From NCBI GenBank assembly GCA_039636795.1, contig CP143430.1, positions 248,001 to 312,000 on the forward strand: DNA of 64,000 bases. The letters are read 5' to 3'. The position numbers and the translations under genes were made by a program. This document shows, one piece after another, positions 36,265-44,752 of this stretch (the stretch's first letter is position 1; every line of letters starts with the position of its first letter). Below the pieces are notes generated by a model. It was given only the letters and a program-made list of their open reading frames with translations, was not told the DNA's origin and did not search any database. This DNA is from Micrococcaceae bacterium Sec5.1 (GTDB taxonomy: Bacteria > Actinomycetota > Actinomycetes > Actinomycetales > Micrococcaceae).

Positions 36265-36525
36265 ATGACTGCAAAGAATCAAGCCGAAAATATCGATCCC
36301 GAGGTCGCCAGCCACTTGGTGGAGGCCATGGACATGGCTCCCATGCCTGAACCGGCAACCATTGACGTGTCCCTGGGTTTGGACCAGGAACAGCACTGGC
36401 CCGACGGTAGCGGCAAACGCCGGCACCCGAAGGACCAGGACCAAGCCCGCGGACGTATGGGGCAAGGCGCAGCAGTGACGGCGATCCACCGGACCAGCCG
36501 CCCCCAGATGCCGCACTCCTCCTAA
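36265..36525 (+). CDS. Small hydrophilic protein, unknown family
   Basis: An 86-residue polar protein whose ATG at 36265 follows a strong GGAAAGGAAG site. It contains ASHLVEAMDMAPMP and a basic C-terminal half (GKRRHPKDQDQARGRMG). No signal peptide, membrane segment or Cys motif is visible. It ends 29 bases before a large inverted repeat that overlaps the end of ligD. Function unknown. Confidence 0.6.
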   Translation: MTAKNQAENIDPEVASHLVEAMDMAPMPEPATIDVSLGLDQEQHWPDGSGKRRHPKDQDQARGRMGQGAAVTAIHRTSRPQMPHSS

Positions 36526-36554
36526 CCGCTGACACCCGAGCCGACCCACGTAGG

Positions 36555-36626
36555 CAGCCCAACTGACTAGCACTTGTGGTTGTTATGAGCGCTGAGAACA
36601 ACCACTAATGCCAGTCAGTTGGGCTG
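36555..36626 (+). terminator. Two-tier inverted repeat overlapping the 3' end of ligD
   Basis: Outer perfect 14-base arms (36555-36568 and 36613-36626) enclose inner 9-base arms (GTGGTTGTT at 36576-36584, AACAACCAC at 36597-36605). The outer right arm covers the ligD stop codon. It lies between convergent genes and could terminate both; no T-run is present. Confidence 0.6.
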
Positions 36627-39164
36627 GCTTACGTCTGCCGGGGACTTGTCCGGACGCCACCCACGCCACACGGGGTGCCGTAGCCTGCCTGGGCCCGTCC
36701 ATTCCCCGAAGGTCACTTCTGCTACCAGCTCCGGCTTGACCCACTGGGCACCGGCTGCGTCCTCGCGGGGGATGTCGGCGAAGGGGGAATCTGCTACCAG
36801 GCGTGGCTCCAGTTTCTCCATGACATCCCTCAGCTGCCACTCCTTGAACCCGGTGCCCACCCGGCCCACGTAGTGCAACTTCCCGCCCTGGGGAATGCCC
36901 AACAGTAACGAGCCGAAGCTCCCACTCCGGGCACCAGCGCCAGGACGCCAGCCGCCCACGACCACTTCCTGACTCTGCTCCAGCTTGAGTTTGATCCACG
37001 AGTGGCTCCGCCGGCCGATCACGTAACGGCTATCTGCTTTCTTCGCCATCACTCCTTCCAAGCCGAGCTCACGCGCGCTTGTCATGAGGTCGTCGACGTC
37101 GTGGTCCAAGACAGCTGAAAGGTGAAGCGGGCAGCCAGCGCGCAAGCGCCCGGCAAACGCCTCAAGCCTCTCGTGGCGCTCACGGAAAGGCAGCCCGCTC
37201 AGGTCCGTGCCGCCGTCGTACAGAAGGTCGAAGAGCATCAGCTGCACCGGGACGGAAGCCCGTGCCCGCTGGATGTCTGCGGACTTCACTAGGTTCATCC
37301 GTAGCTGCAGCCGGCCGAAGTCCGGCCGTGAGCCCTTGCCAAGCGCCACGATTTCACCGTCAGCCACGAAATCGCCGTCGGGCCAGCACGAGCGGTCTGT
37401 CAGTTCGGGGTAGGTGGCGGTGAGATCGTTGCCGTTGCGGCTCATCAGACGAATTCTGCCATCGGTGGCGGTTCCGGTGCCGGTGATGATGGCCCGGATT
37501 CCGTCCCACTTCAGTTCGAACAGCCAGTCGTCGCCATGAAGGTCGGCGACGGTGCCGGACGTGGCAAGCATGGGAGTGTAATTCGGCATTGGCTGGGGAG
37601 CAGGGGTTTGAACGGGTGCCGGCTTAGGTGCCCCGGCACTGGCAGGCCGCCTGCCACCTGGCTGCTCCTTCATTAAGTGGATCAGCCACCGGTCACCCGT
37701 GTTGATGAGCGCCAAGCGCTTGGTCCCGTGCAGTCCACCTCCGGGCTGGCCCGTTAGCGTTGCGATCACTTCCTTGCCGTCCCGCCATTTCTCGCACGTG
37801 TACTCGCCACGGTCCCAAATGGTCATGGTCCCAGCGCCGTACTCACCTTTGGGAATGACGCCGGCGAAGTCCGCGTACTCCATCGGATGGTCTTCCGTGT
37901 GTACGGCGAGGTTGTTCCGGTCGGGCGTCTCCGGGACACCACGCGGCAAAGCCCAGGACGCAAGGACGCCGTTGTGCTCCAAACGCAGATCCAGGTGGTA
38001 GCGCCGGGCATGGTGCTCCTGGATGACGAAGATGCCGCCGGGCGGCGCGGGGTCGCCCGGTTTGGGCTGGTCGGATGAGGAGCCTCCGGGCGTCGCCGAG
38101 GCAAAAGCAGCCGACGACGCCGGGAACGGCTCCGGGGTCTTCTCCGGATCGCGCATCCCCACATATTTGGCGAGACGGTTCTCTACAGTCACCACGCGCT
38201 CGCGGGAACCTGAACCGCTGCCGGTTCCGGCGCCGTCGTCGTCATCCGAATACTCTCCATGCGGCGGAAGGTGCCGTGAGGAGATGGGGGCGAAATGGTC
38301 CTTGCCGGTTTTGACCCGCTTCATCACCGCTGTGTAATCAAGATGGTCCAGGGTGCTTGAAGAGAGCTCCCGCCACGTGCGCGGCGCTGCGACGGTAGGG
38401 TGGGCTTTCCCCCGGAGCGAGTAGGGCACGATCGTGGTCTTGTTGCCGCTGTTCTGGCTCCAGTCCACCAACACTTTGCCGTGGCGGAGGGACTTCTTCA
38501 TGTCGCTGACCACCAGCTCGGGGTGGTCGGACTCAAGGGCACGCGCCAGCTCATGGGCGAAGGCCGATACCTGCTCGGACTTCAGCGTTCCCTCCAACCC
38601 GGTGTAGAGGTGTATGCCTTTGCTGCCGCTGGTCACCGGCACGGGTTCCATGCCCATGTCTTGCAAGATGGAGCGGGCAAGTTTGGCCACCTCAACGCAC
38701 TCAGGCAGGCCTGCGCCGGGACCAGGGTCGAGGTCCAGGACGAAGCGGTCAGGCCGGAGCGGATTCCCTTCAGCGTCCACCTGCCATTGGGGTACGTGAA
38801 TCTCAAGAGACGCGATCTGTGCCATCCACGTGAGTGTGGCGAGGTTGTTGACCATGGGGTAGACGTTGGTGTGGTCCGAGTGCTGGATGGCGGTGCGGGG
38901 GATCCACTTGGGTGCGGAGTCTTCAAGGTTCTTTTGGAAGAACACCTGTCCCGGGTTCTCGGCGGTGCCCACACCGTTGACCCAGCGCTTGCGGGTGACG
39001 GGCCTGTTGGCGGCGGCAGGAATGAGGAAAGGCGCGACGGCGGCGTAGTACTCCAGGACCTCGGCTTTGGTGGTTCCGGTCTCGGGGTAGATGATCTTGC
39101 CCAGGTTGGTGAGGGTCAGCTCGTGGCCTTCCACGTTCACCCGCTCCTGTTGCTTGCCTGCCAC
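36615..39164 (-). CDS. ligD: Multifunctional ATP-dependent DNA ligase D (NHEJ)
   Basis: Repair enzyme of 849 residues for non-homologous end joining. Order is primase-polymerase (about 10-300; FVLDLDPGPG with catalytic Asp pair, SGSKGIHLYTG), 3'-phosphoesterase (about 375-520; EHHARRYHLDLRLEHNG, EDHPMEYADFAGVIPKGEYG) and ATP-dependent ligase (about 535-849). The nucleotidyl lysine is K552 in ELKWDGIR, followed by EGVMAKKADSRY and WIKLKLEQ. This polymerase-phosphoesterase-ligase order matches mycobacterial LigD. The GTG start has GAGGAG upstream. It is divergent from Ku with only 38 bases between starts. Confidence 0.96.
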   Translation of the reverse strand: MAGKQQERVNVEGHELTLTNLGKIIYPETGTTKAEVLEYYAAVAPFLIPAAANRPVTRKRWVNGVGTAENPGQVFFQKNLEDSAPKWIPRTAIQHSDHTNVYPMVNNLATLTWMAQIASLEIHVPQWQVDAEGNPLRPDRFVLDLDPGPGAGLPECVEVAKLARSILQDMGMEPVPVTSGSKGIHLYTGLEGTLKSEQVSAFAHELARALESDHPELVVSDMKKSLRHGKVLVDWSQNSGNKTTIVPYSLRGKAHPTVAAPRTWRELSSSTLDHLDYTAVMKRVKTGKDHFAPISSRHLPPHGEYSDDDDGAGTGSGSGSRERVVTVENRLAKYVGMRDPEKTPEPFPASSAAFASATPGGSSSDQPKPGDPAPPGGIFVIQEHHARRYHLDLRLEHNGVLASWALPRGVPETPDRNNLAVHTEDHPMEYADFAGVIPKGEYGAGTMTIWDRGEYTCEKWRDGKEVIATLTGQPGGGLHGTKRLALINTGDRWLIHLMKEQPGGRRPASAGAPKPAPVQTPAPQPMPNYTPMLATSGTVADLHGDDWLFELKWDGIRAIITGTGTATDGRIRLMSRNGNDLTATYPELTDRSCWPDGDFVADGEIVALGKGSRPDFGRLQLRMNLVKSADIQRARASVPVQLMLFDLLYDGGTDLSGLPFRERHERLEAFAGRLRAGCPLHLSAVLDHDVDDLMTSARELGLEGVMAKKADSRYVIGRRSHSWIKLKLEQSQEVVVGGWRPGAGARSGSFGSLLLGIPQGGKLHYVGRVGTGFKEWQLRDVMEKLEPRLVADSPFADIPREDAAGAQWVKPELVAEVTFGEWTGPGRLRHPVWRGWRPDKSPADVSQPN

Positions 39165-39202
39165 CTCTTCTCCTCTGCTGTCTTGTGCTGTTGACTGGGT
39201 GC

Positions 39203-40069
39203 ATGAGGGCCATATGGAAGGGATCTATCGCGTTCGGTCTGGTCAACGTACCAGTGAAGCTTTACAGCGCCACGGAGGACCACGATATTGGCCTTCACCA
39301 AGTCCACAATAAGGACGGCGGACGCATCCGGTACCAGCGGAAATGTGAAATTTGCGGCGAAGTTGTTGCTTACGAAGATATCGACAAGGCCTACGAAGAG
39401 GAAGGCCGCACCGTGGTGCTCACAGCGGCCGAATTGAAGTCCCTGCCGGAAGAGAACAGCCGCGAAATTGAGGTGGTGGAATTTATCCCCGCCGAGCAGC
39501 TGGACCCGATCATGTACGAGCGCAGCTATTTCCTGGAGCCGGATTCCAAATCCCCCAAAGCCTATATGTTGCTGCGGCAGACACTTGAGGACACAGACCG
39601 GATTGCAATTGTCCAGTACGCGCTGCGGCAGAAGACGCGTCTTGGTGCCCTGCGCGTACGCGGGGACGTACTCCTTCTGCAGGCCCTTCTCTGGGGCGAC
39701 GAAGTCCGCGAGGCCAAGTTCCCCTCGCTTGAGACGGACATCAAGATCTCCGATAAGGAGCTCGAAATGTCCTCCGCGCTGGTGGATTCCATGGCCCACG
39801 ATTTCGACCCCGACGAATACACCGACGACTATCAGGTGCAGCTTCGTACGTTGATCGAGGCCAAGCTGGAAAAGGGCGAGGCGCTCGATACGGAAGCCAC
39901 GTTCGGTGTCACGGAAGGCGAAGGGGAGGGCGGCGACGTCATCGATCTCATGGAGGCGCTGAAGCGGAGCCTGGACAAGAAGCGGGGCAAGGAAAAAGCG
40001 GCCGACGACGACGCTGCCGCCAGCAAAGCTACCAGCAAGCCAAAGGCGCGGGCCAAGAAAAAGGCCTGA
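39203..40069 (+). CDS. ku: Ku DNA end-binding protein
   Basis: Bacterial Ku homodimer subunit, 288 residues, binds double-strand ends and recruits LigD. MRAIWKGSIAFGLVNVPVKL is the family N-terminus, and RYQRKCEICGEVV keeps the Cys pair of the beta-barrel. The last 40 residues are a Lys/Ala-rich tail (KPKARAKKKA) typical of actinobacterial Ku proteins with extra DNA binding. The ATG at 39203 is chosen on homology; the frame extends back to 39185. It forms a divergent pair with ligD and is convergent with the ABC permease genes across a hairpin. Confidence 0.96.
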   Translation: MRAIWKGSIAFGLVNVPVKLYSATEDHDIGLHQVHNKDGGRIRYQRKCEICGEVVAYEDIDKAYEEEGRTVVLTAAELKSLPEENSREIEVVEFIPAEQLDPIMYERSYFLEPDSKSPKAYMLLRQTLEDTDRIAIVQYALRQKTRLGALRVRGDVLLLQALLWGDEVREAKFPSLETDIKISDKELEMSSALVDSMAHDFDPDEYTDDYQVQLRTLIEAKLEKGEALDTEATFGVTEGEGEGGDVIDLMEALKRSLDKKRGKEKAADDDAAASKATSKPKARAKKKA

Positions 40070-40075
40070 CCCGGC

Positions 40076-40101
40076 GTCGGACGCCCTGATGGGCGCCCGA
40101 C
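40076..40101 (+). terminator. Bidirectional terminator between ku and the ABC permease
   Basis: Eleven-base arms (40076-40086 and 40091-40101) with one G-U pair and a TGAT loop lie seven bases after the ku stop and 15 bases before the stop of the convergent permease gene. Confidence 0.7.
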
Positions 40102-40115
40102 TGCACTTGCACGAG

Positions 40116-40952
40116 CTAGCCCTTGACTGACCCGGCCGTTAGTCCTTGGACAATGAACTTGCTTGCAAAGGCAAAGATTGCCAGCGTTGGAACGACCGTC
40201 AGGACCGCTGCGGCGGACATCGACCCCCAGTCAATGTTGAAGCTCGAGATAAACCCGGCCAACGCCGTCGGGATGGTCTTGTTGCTGTCGCTGTTCATCA
40301 AGGTCACTGACAAGAAGAGTTCATTCCAGCAGTTAACGAAGTTGAAGACGAAGCTTGCCGCGACGCCGGGCAGCATGACAGGAACCAGGACTCTGAACAA
40401 GGCTCCCAACCGCGAACAACCGTCGATCATCGCAGCTTCTTCCAAGGCGTCAGGAACATTCTCGAAGAAACCGCGGAGCATGATGGTGCAAAACGGAATG
40501 CAGATCGCAATGTAAATGAGGATCAGCCCGGTCTTGGAATCCACAAGCCCCATATTGGTCATCATCAGATACAGCGGCCCCAAGGCAATGAAGCCTGGAA
40601 TCATCTGCGTGATCAGGAAGGCCCCCAGCACCGCGCCGCGACCTGAGAACTGGAACCGGGCCAGGACATACGCCGAGAGCAAGGAGATCAGCGTTGCCAC
40701 CGATGAAGCCACCAGTGCCACAACCAAGCTGTTGAGCATGTATTGGCCGAAATCCGACTTGGTGAAAAGTCCCATGTAGTTTTCGAAGGACAGTTGCCGG
40801 GGCCAGTAGTCCAACGGCAGCGAGTAAATGGCGCCCGGTTCCTTCAACGACGTCAGGATGATCCAGTACAGCGGGAAAACCGTGGCCACGAGGCATGCTC
40901 CGAGGAAAACGAACTTTCCCACGCGCCCTATGAAGCTCTGCTGATTGATCAT
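40116..40952 (-). CDS. Carbohydrate ABC transporter permease, MalG type
   Basis: Inner-membrane permease of 278 residues with six helices. The cytoplasmic loop EEAAMIDGCSRLGALFRVLVP is the EAA motif that contacts the ATPase, and the MalG-like C-terminus ends QGLTAGSVKG. It starts inside the stop of the upstream permease (ATGA overlap). Together with the MalF-type permease and the lipoprotein it forms a CUT1 importer. No ATPase gene is nearby, so a shared MsiK-type ATPase elsewhere is expected. Confidence 0.93.
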   Translation of the reverse strand: MINQQSFIGRVGKFVFLGACLVATVFPLYWIILTSLKEPGAIYSLPLDYWPRQLSFENYMGLFTKSDFGQYMLNSLVVALVASSVATLISLLSAYVLARFQFSGRGAVLGAFLITQMIPGFIALGPLYLMMTNMGLVDSKTGLILIYIAICIPFCTIMLRGFFENVPDALEEAAMIDGCSRLGALFRVLVPVMLPGVAASFVFNFVNCWNELFLSVTLMNSDSNKTIPTALAGFISSFNIDWGSMSAAAVLTVVPTLAIFAFASKFIVQGLTAGSVKG

Positions 40953-41908
40953 CGTGCTTCCTTTCGAGGACGGACCGCCATGAGGTAGAAGGCTGCGAAG
41001 AGGGCGAGCGTGAGGACGACTATCAGCCCCAGGGCTGACGCCTTGCCGTAGTCACCCTCCTGGGTAATTTTGATCATGTAGGTGGTGATGATGTGCGTCT
41101 GGTCAGCCGGGCCGCCGCCTGTCATGGCGAAGATGATGTCCGGGAAATTGAAGATCCAGATCACCCTCAGCAGGATGGTCAAAGCCAACGTGGTGGCGAT
41201 GCTTGGCAACGTGATGTTGAAGAACGTGCTTACCTTCCCGGCTCCATCCAGTGCTGCAGCCTCGTACATTTCGTCGGAGACGGACTGCAGTGCGGCGAGG
41301 ATCATGATGGCGAAAAACGTGACGCCGTACCAGATGTTGGCAATGATGATCGCGGTCATCGCGAATCCGGGATCCGAGAGCCACGGGATGGGCGAGCTGA
41401 TGATCCCGGCTTTCATCAGCAAGTCATTGACGACGCCAAACTCCGCGTTGAACATCCACCGGAAGAGCATGCCGATCAGGAATCCGGACACTGCCCACGG
41501 AAAGAAGATCATGGCCTGGTAAGCCCCGCGCATCCTGAACTTTCGTTTCAGGAACAGCGCCACTGCAAAGCCTATGATCACCTGAGGCACCAAGGACCCA
41601 ACCACCCACACCACCGTGTTCCGGACAATGCCCCAGAATTCCGGCGTTTCGAGCAGGCTTAGGAAGTTGCCGAACCCCACCCACGAGGTGTCGGAGAGAT
41701 CATTCAGATTCCAGTTGCGGAACGCCATCTGGCTGCCGGCGATCATCGGGTAGTAGATGAAGATTCCGACGAATACCGCCGCCGGGGCCAGGAAGATCAG
41801 CAGCGTGAAGGCTGTCCTGGGATTGAAGCGCTTCTTGGACCGATTGCCGGTGCCGGCCACGGACCCGGCGTTGGCCTGCTTCGAGGGGAGCTTGGTGTCG
41901 AGGCTCAC
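40949..41908 (-). CDS. Carbohydrate ABC transporter permease, MalF type
   Basis: Inner-membrane permease of 319 residues. A basic N-terminal tail is followed by six helices; YEAAALDGAGKVSTFFNITLP is the EAA loop. The GTG start at 41908 lies six bases after the stop of the solute-binding gene. Substrate is set by the binding protein and is not known; oligosaccharides or sugar derivatives are usual for CUT1 systems. Confidence 0.93.
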   Translation of the reverse strand: MSLDTKLPSKQANAGSVAGTGNRSKKRFNPRTAFTLLIFLAPAAVFVGIFIYYPMIAGSQMAFRNWNLNDLSDTSWVGFGNFLSLLETPEFWGIVRNTVVWVVGSLVPQVIIGFAVALFLKRKFRMRGAYQAMIFFPWAVSGFLIGMLFRWMFNAEFGVVNDLLMKAGIISSPIPWLSDPGFAMTAIIIANIWYGVTFFAIMILAALQSVSDEMYEAAALDGAGKVSTFFNITLPSIATTLALTILLRVIWIFNFPDIIFAMTGGGPADQTHIITTYMIKITQEGDYGKASALGLIVVLTLALFAAFYLMAVRPRKEAR

Positions 41909-41914
41909 CGGAAC

Positions 41915-43210
41915 CTAGCCTGCCCACTTTTGAGACCAGTAAGTGTCCCAGCTGGACAACAACTCACTGGTGGACATCTTCCCCGTCAGGACGCGCTGGA
42001 GTTCGCCGTCGGACTTCTTGATCCACTCGCTCCACCACGAGACACTGCGCGGCTGGACAGCGGAAACGTAGGTCCCGGGATTTTCCGTCATCTTGACGTA
42101 GGCGGCCCAAGGACCGGTGCTGTAGAAACTATCCTTGGCTGCGGACTTCAAGGTTGGCACCAGGCTGTTGTCCTTGCTGAAGGTAGTGGCAGCGTCGCCT
42201 TGGGCGAGGTATTTAATGAGTTTCACGGCCTCGGGCTTGGCTGTGGATGCGGCGGCAATTCCCCAGCCGGCAGATGCCACTGGTTGAATCGCTTTCCCGC
42301 TTGGTCCTACCAAAAGGGGCGCTACGTTCCACTGGTCCTCCTTGATGGACTTGGACTCCCGCACTGTGGCGATGACCTCCGGGTCCTGGAGCAGGAACGA
42401 GGTGGAGCCGTTGCTGAAGCCCTGGACCATTTCCGGGTAACCCCAAGCCACTGAGGACGGGGGTGAACCCTTCTTGAAGAGATCAATGTAGAGATCCATT
42501 GCCTCCTGCGCTTTGGGCGAGGAGAAAATTGTCTTGCCGCCGGTCAGCTTGAAGGCGTTTTCCTTGTCGATCTCGTCAGCGACGTAGGCCTCGATGATGG
42601 CGACGGCGTTGGAGTTGGCGTTGGTGCCCCCGCGGAACGCGTAGCCGAACTTGTTCTCTGCCGGCTTGTTGATGGCCGACGCCTGCTCCAGCATCTCGGA
42701 CCAGCTGGCAGGTGGACCGGAGAATCCTGCTTCCTTGACGACGTCGGAGCGGTAGAACAGCGAAAGACCGTAGAAGCCGTATGGAATGTAGTATGTCTTA
42801 CCGTTCTGCTTCGAGTACGTGACGGCGTTGTCCGTCAGGTTGTCCCAGCCCTCCCATCCTTTGAGGTCGGCCGACATGTCATACAGCCACTCGTTGGCAC
42901 CGAAAGATCCCACGGTGATGTCACGAGCCTCGACGACGTCGATTCCCTTGCCGGACTGAAGCATCTGCTGGATCTTCTGGTCCGCCTGATCAGTTGGCGG
43001 AGAGATGAGGTCAACCTTGATGTTCGGGTTCGCTTGCTCGAAGCCGGATATGAGCTTCTTCAAGGTGTCTGTACGTGTCGGATTGGTGAGGCTCTCCACC
43101 ATCTTCAGCGTGACTTTTCCGTCTTTGGCGGGCTCGGCGCCGCCACATCCGGCAAGTGCAAGAACGGCCGCGAGACCGGCTGCGGCAGACATGATGAATC
43201 TGGATTTCAT
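41915..43210 (-). CDS. Extracellular sugar-type solute-binding lipoprotein
   Basis: Lipoprotein of 431 residues that captures the substrate for the adjacent permeases. A signal sequence ends in the lipobox LALAGCGG. The body has the family 1 solute-binding pattern, including PYGFYGLSLFYRSDVVKEAG and a late GWGIAAAS segment. The ATG at 43210 has GGAGG seven bases upstream; a frame extending to 43267 is rejected. A GC-rich hairpin (43247-43265) separates it from the upstream PLP enzyme gene and may modulate the expression ratio. Confidence 0.93.
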   Translation of the reverse strand: MKSRFIMSAAAGLAAVLALAGCGGAEPAKDGKVTLKMVESLTNPTRTDTLKKLISGFEQANPNIKVDLISPPTDQADQKIQQMLQSGKGIDVVEARDITVGSFGANEWLYDMSADLKGWEGWDNLTDNAVTYSKQNGKTYYIPYGFYGLSLFYRSDVVKEAGFSGPPASWSEMLEQASAINKPAENKFGYAFRGGTNANSNAVAIIEAYVADEIDKENAFKLTGGKTIFSSPKAQEAMDLYIDLFKKGSPPSSVAWGYPEMVQGFSNGSTSFLLQDPEVIATVRESKSIKEDQWNVAPLLVGPSGKAIQPVASAGWGIAAASTAKPEAVKLIKYLAQGDAATTFSKDNSLVPTLKSAAKDSFYSTGPWAAYVKMTENPGTYVSAVQPRSVSWWSEWIKKSDGELQRVLTGKMSTSELLSSWDTYWSQKWAG

Positions 43211-43246
43211 GTGGATCCTCCAATGACTTGGTGAGCGTGGGTAATC

Positions 43247-43265
43247 GCCGCCCCGGCGGGGTGGC
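43247..43265 (-). terminator. Short GC hairpin between PLP enzyme and binding protein genes
   Basis: Eight-base arms (43247-43254 and 43258-43265) with one G-U pair and a 3-base loop sit 36 bases before the lipoprotein start. It could attenuate transcription or protect the downstream mRNA. Confidence 0.4.
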
Positions 43266-43290
43266 ATTGTCGGTGGTGGCTAAATTGGCG

Positions 43291-44505
43291 CTAGCGGGAG
43301 CCAGCGAGCCGGACGAGCTCCGGAACCGCTCTTTCCGCAAAGGTTTCGTAGTCCTTCGGCGAGTTGTACAGGTGTGCCGAGAGCCGCAGGAAGCCCGCGC
43401 CGTTGAAGGTGGTGATGGCCGTTTCGATATCCAGCCGATCCGAGATGTGGGCACGGACGGCGTGCGAATCCTCGTGCGTGGTTGCGAGTCCCTTTGGCAG
43501 CCGGACCAGACGCAGTGGGCCCACCGGCATACCGACCTTGATCGCTGGATCCTCGCCTGTGGCGTCGGCGAAGGCGCCAGCGATCAGGGTCTGGCCGTAA
43601 TCGCACAGCTCAGCGGCGTACCTGCGAAACGTTGCCCAACCGTAGCGTTCCTCGATGGTGTCGAATGCGGTGCGGGCTGCCATCCATGCGGTTACGTCTT
43701 GTGTTCCGACGTGGTCGAAATTCTCCGGAAAGCCGTAGGGGAAGCCCCACGAATCGATCAGTGGTTCCAGCGTGGCCGCAGCTGGTCCGCGTGCCACCAG
43801 CGCCGCTGTTCCCCGGGGCGCGCAAGCGAACTTGTGGAGATTTCCTACCCAGAACCCCTCGAAGTCCGGCACGGGAAACTCCAGGACACCCGGGGCGTGG
43901 GCTGCGTCCACCAGAACCGGCACGCCCAGGCGGGAGGCTCCCAGGGCGATCGCCTCGACGGGGAAAGACCGGGCCGTGGCAGACGTTATCTGGTCCACCA
44001 CAATGAGTGCTGTCTTGCTGGTGACTTCGCCCATGACAAGGGCGCAGGCGGTCTCGGCATCCGCGTCAAGGGGGATATCGGCGATCCTCACGAGGCCACC
44101 GTTCCTGCGGGCAACGCGCTCTGCGCCCTGCAACACCGCCCCATATGCATGGTTGGTCGTCACGATTTCGGCGCCGGGCTCGAAGCTCAGCGAGTTGTAT
44201 ACGGTGCTGATGCCCGCGCTGGCGTTATGCACAAGTGCCACGTCTCGGGAGCTGACGCGGAGGAAGTCCGCGATCTCGGACCTCGCTGTGGCCACCAGTT
44301 GGAACTGACCCATGAACCACGGGCAGGGATTCTGGTCCATGGCCGCTTTGAGACTGAGCTGCTTGGCCTGGGCTATCCGTGGTACGGAGCCGTATGAGCC
44401 GTGGTTCAGGTGGACTTTGGATGGTGTGAGGCTCCAGTCGACCATTGAGGGTTCGCCCTCGGGGGTCAATATGGGATGCGGGGCCGTGAGCGCTGCTGGG
44501 AACAC
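43291..44505 (-). CDS. Class V aminotransferase-fold enzyme (isopenicillin N epimerase-like)
   Basis: PLP enzyme of 404 residues. VHLNHGSYGSVP at the start and NPCPWFMGQ are typical of the epimerase-like branch of class V. The cofactor lysine is K225 in VGNLHKFACAPRG, with VDAAHAPG binding the pyridine ring. Members act as racemases, desulfurases or lyases on amino acids. GTG 44505 has AAGGA upstream; ATG 44445 (MVDWSLTPSKVHLNHG) is an alternative. It heads a set with a sugar-type ABC importer and faces a FadR-type regulator, suggesting a nitrogen-bearing substrate, which is inference. Confidence 0.86.
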   Translation of the reverse strand: MFPAALTAPHPILTPEGEPSMVDWSLTPSKVHLNHGSYGSVPRIAQAKQLSLKAAMDQNPCPWFMGQFQLVATARSEIADFLRVSSRDVALVHNASAGISTVYNSLSFEPGAEIVTTNHAYGAVLQGAERVARRNGGLVRIADIPLDADAETACALVMGEVTSKTALIVVDQITSATARSFPVEAIALGASRLGVPVLVDAAHAPGVLEFPVPDFEGFWVGNLHKFACAPRGTAALVARGPAAATLEPLIDSWGFPYGFPENFDHVGTQDVTAWMAARTAFDTIEERYGWATFRRYAAELCDYGQTLIAGAFADATGEDPAIKVGMPVGPLRLVRLPKGLATTHEDSHAVRAHISDRLDIETAITTFNGAGFLRLSAHLYNSPKDYETFAERAVPELVRLAGSR

Positions 44506-44663
44506 GGTGTCCTTCGTGGTCGGGGAAGAGTGAACGCTCTGTAAGTTACATCACAGATCCGACCAAGGCAACGGACAATCGCAAATAGTCATAAGATGAC
44601 TTTGGGAACACCCCTGCAAATGACCCTGTTTGGGCGCCATTCTCCGCAGATAGGTATGATGTC

Positions 44664-44684
44664 TTGTCGTTTGAGGTATGACAA
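44664..44684 (+). promoter_or_regulatory. Candidate operator of the FadR-type regulator
   Basis: TTGTC (44664-44668) and GACAA (44680-44684) form an interrupted inverted repeat, and GGTATGA occurs twice (44653-44659 and 44675-44681) in the 247-base divergent gap. Either could be the binding site; no family consensus matches exactly. Confidence 0.35.
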
Positions 44685-44752
44685 TGGGATCTATCGACTC
44701 CGGCGACACGAGCGTGCGGTAGCGTGTTACGAGTATCTGAAGGAGGCACGTA

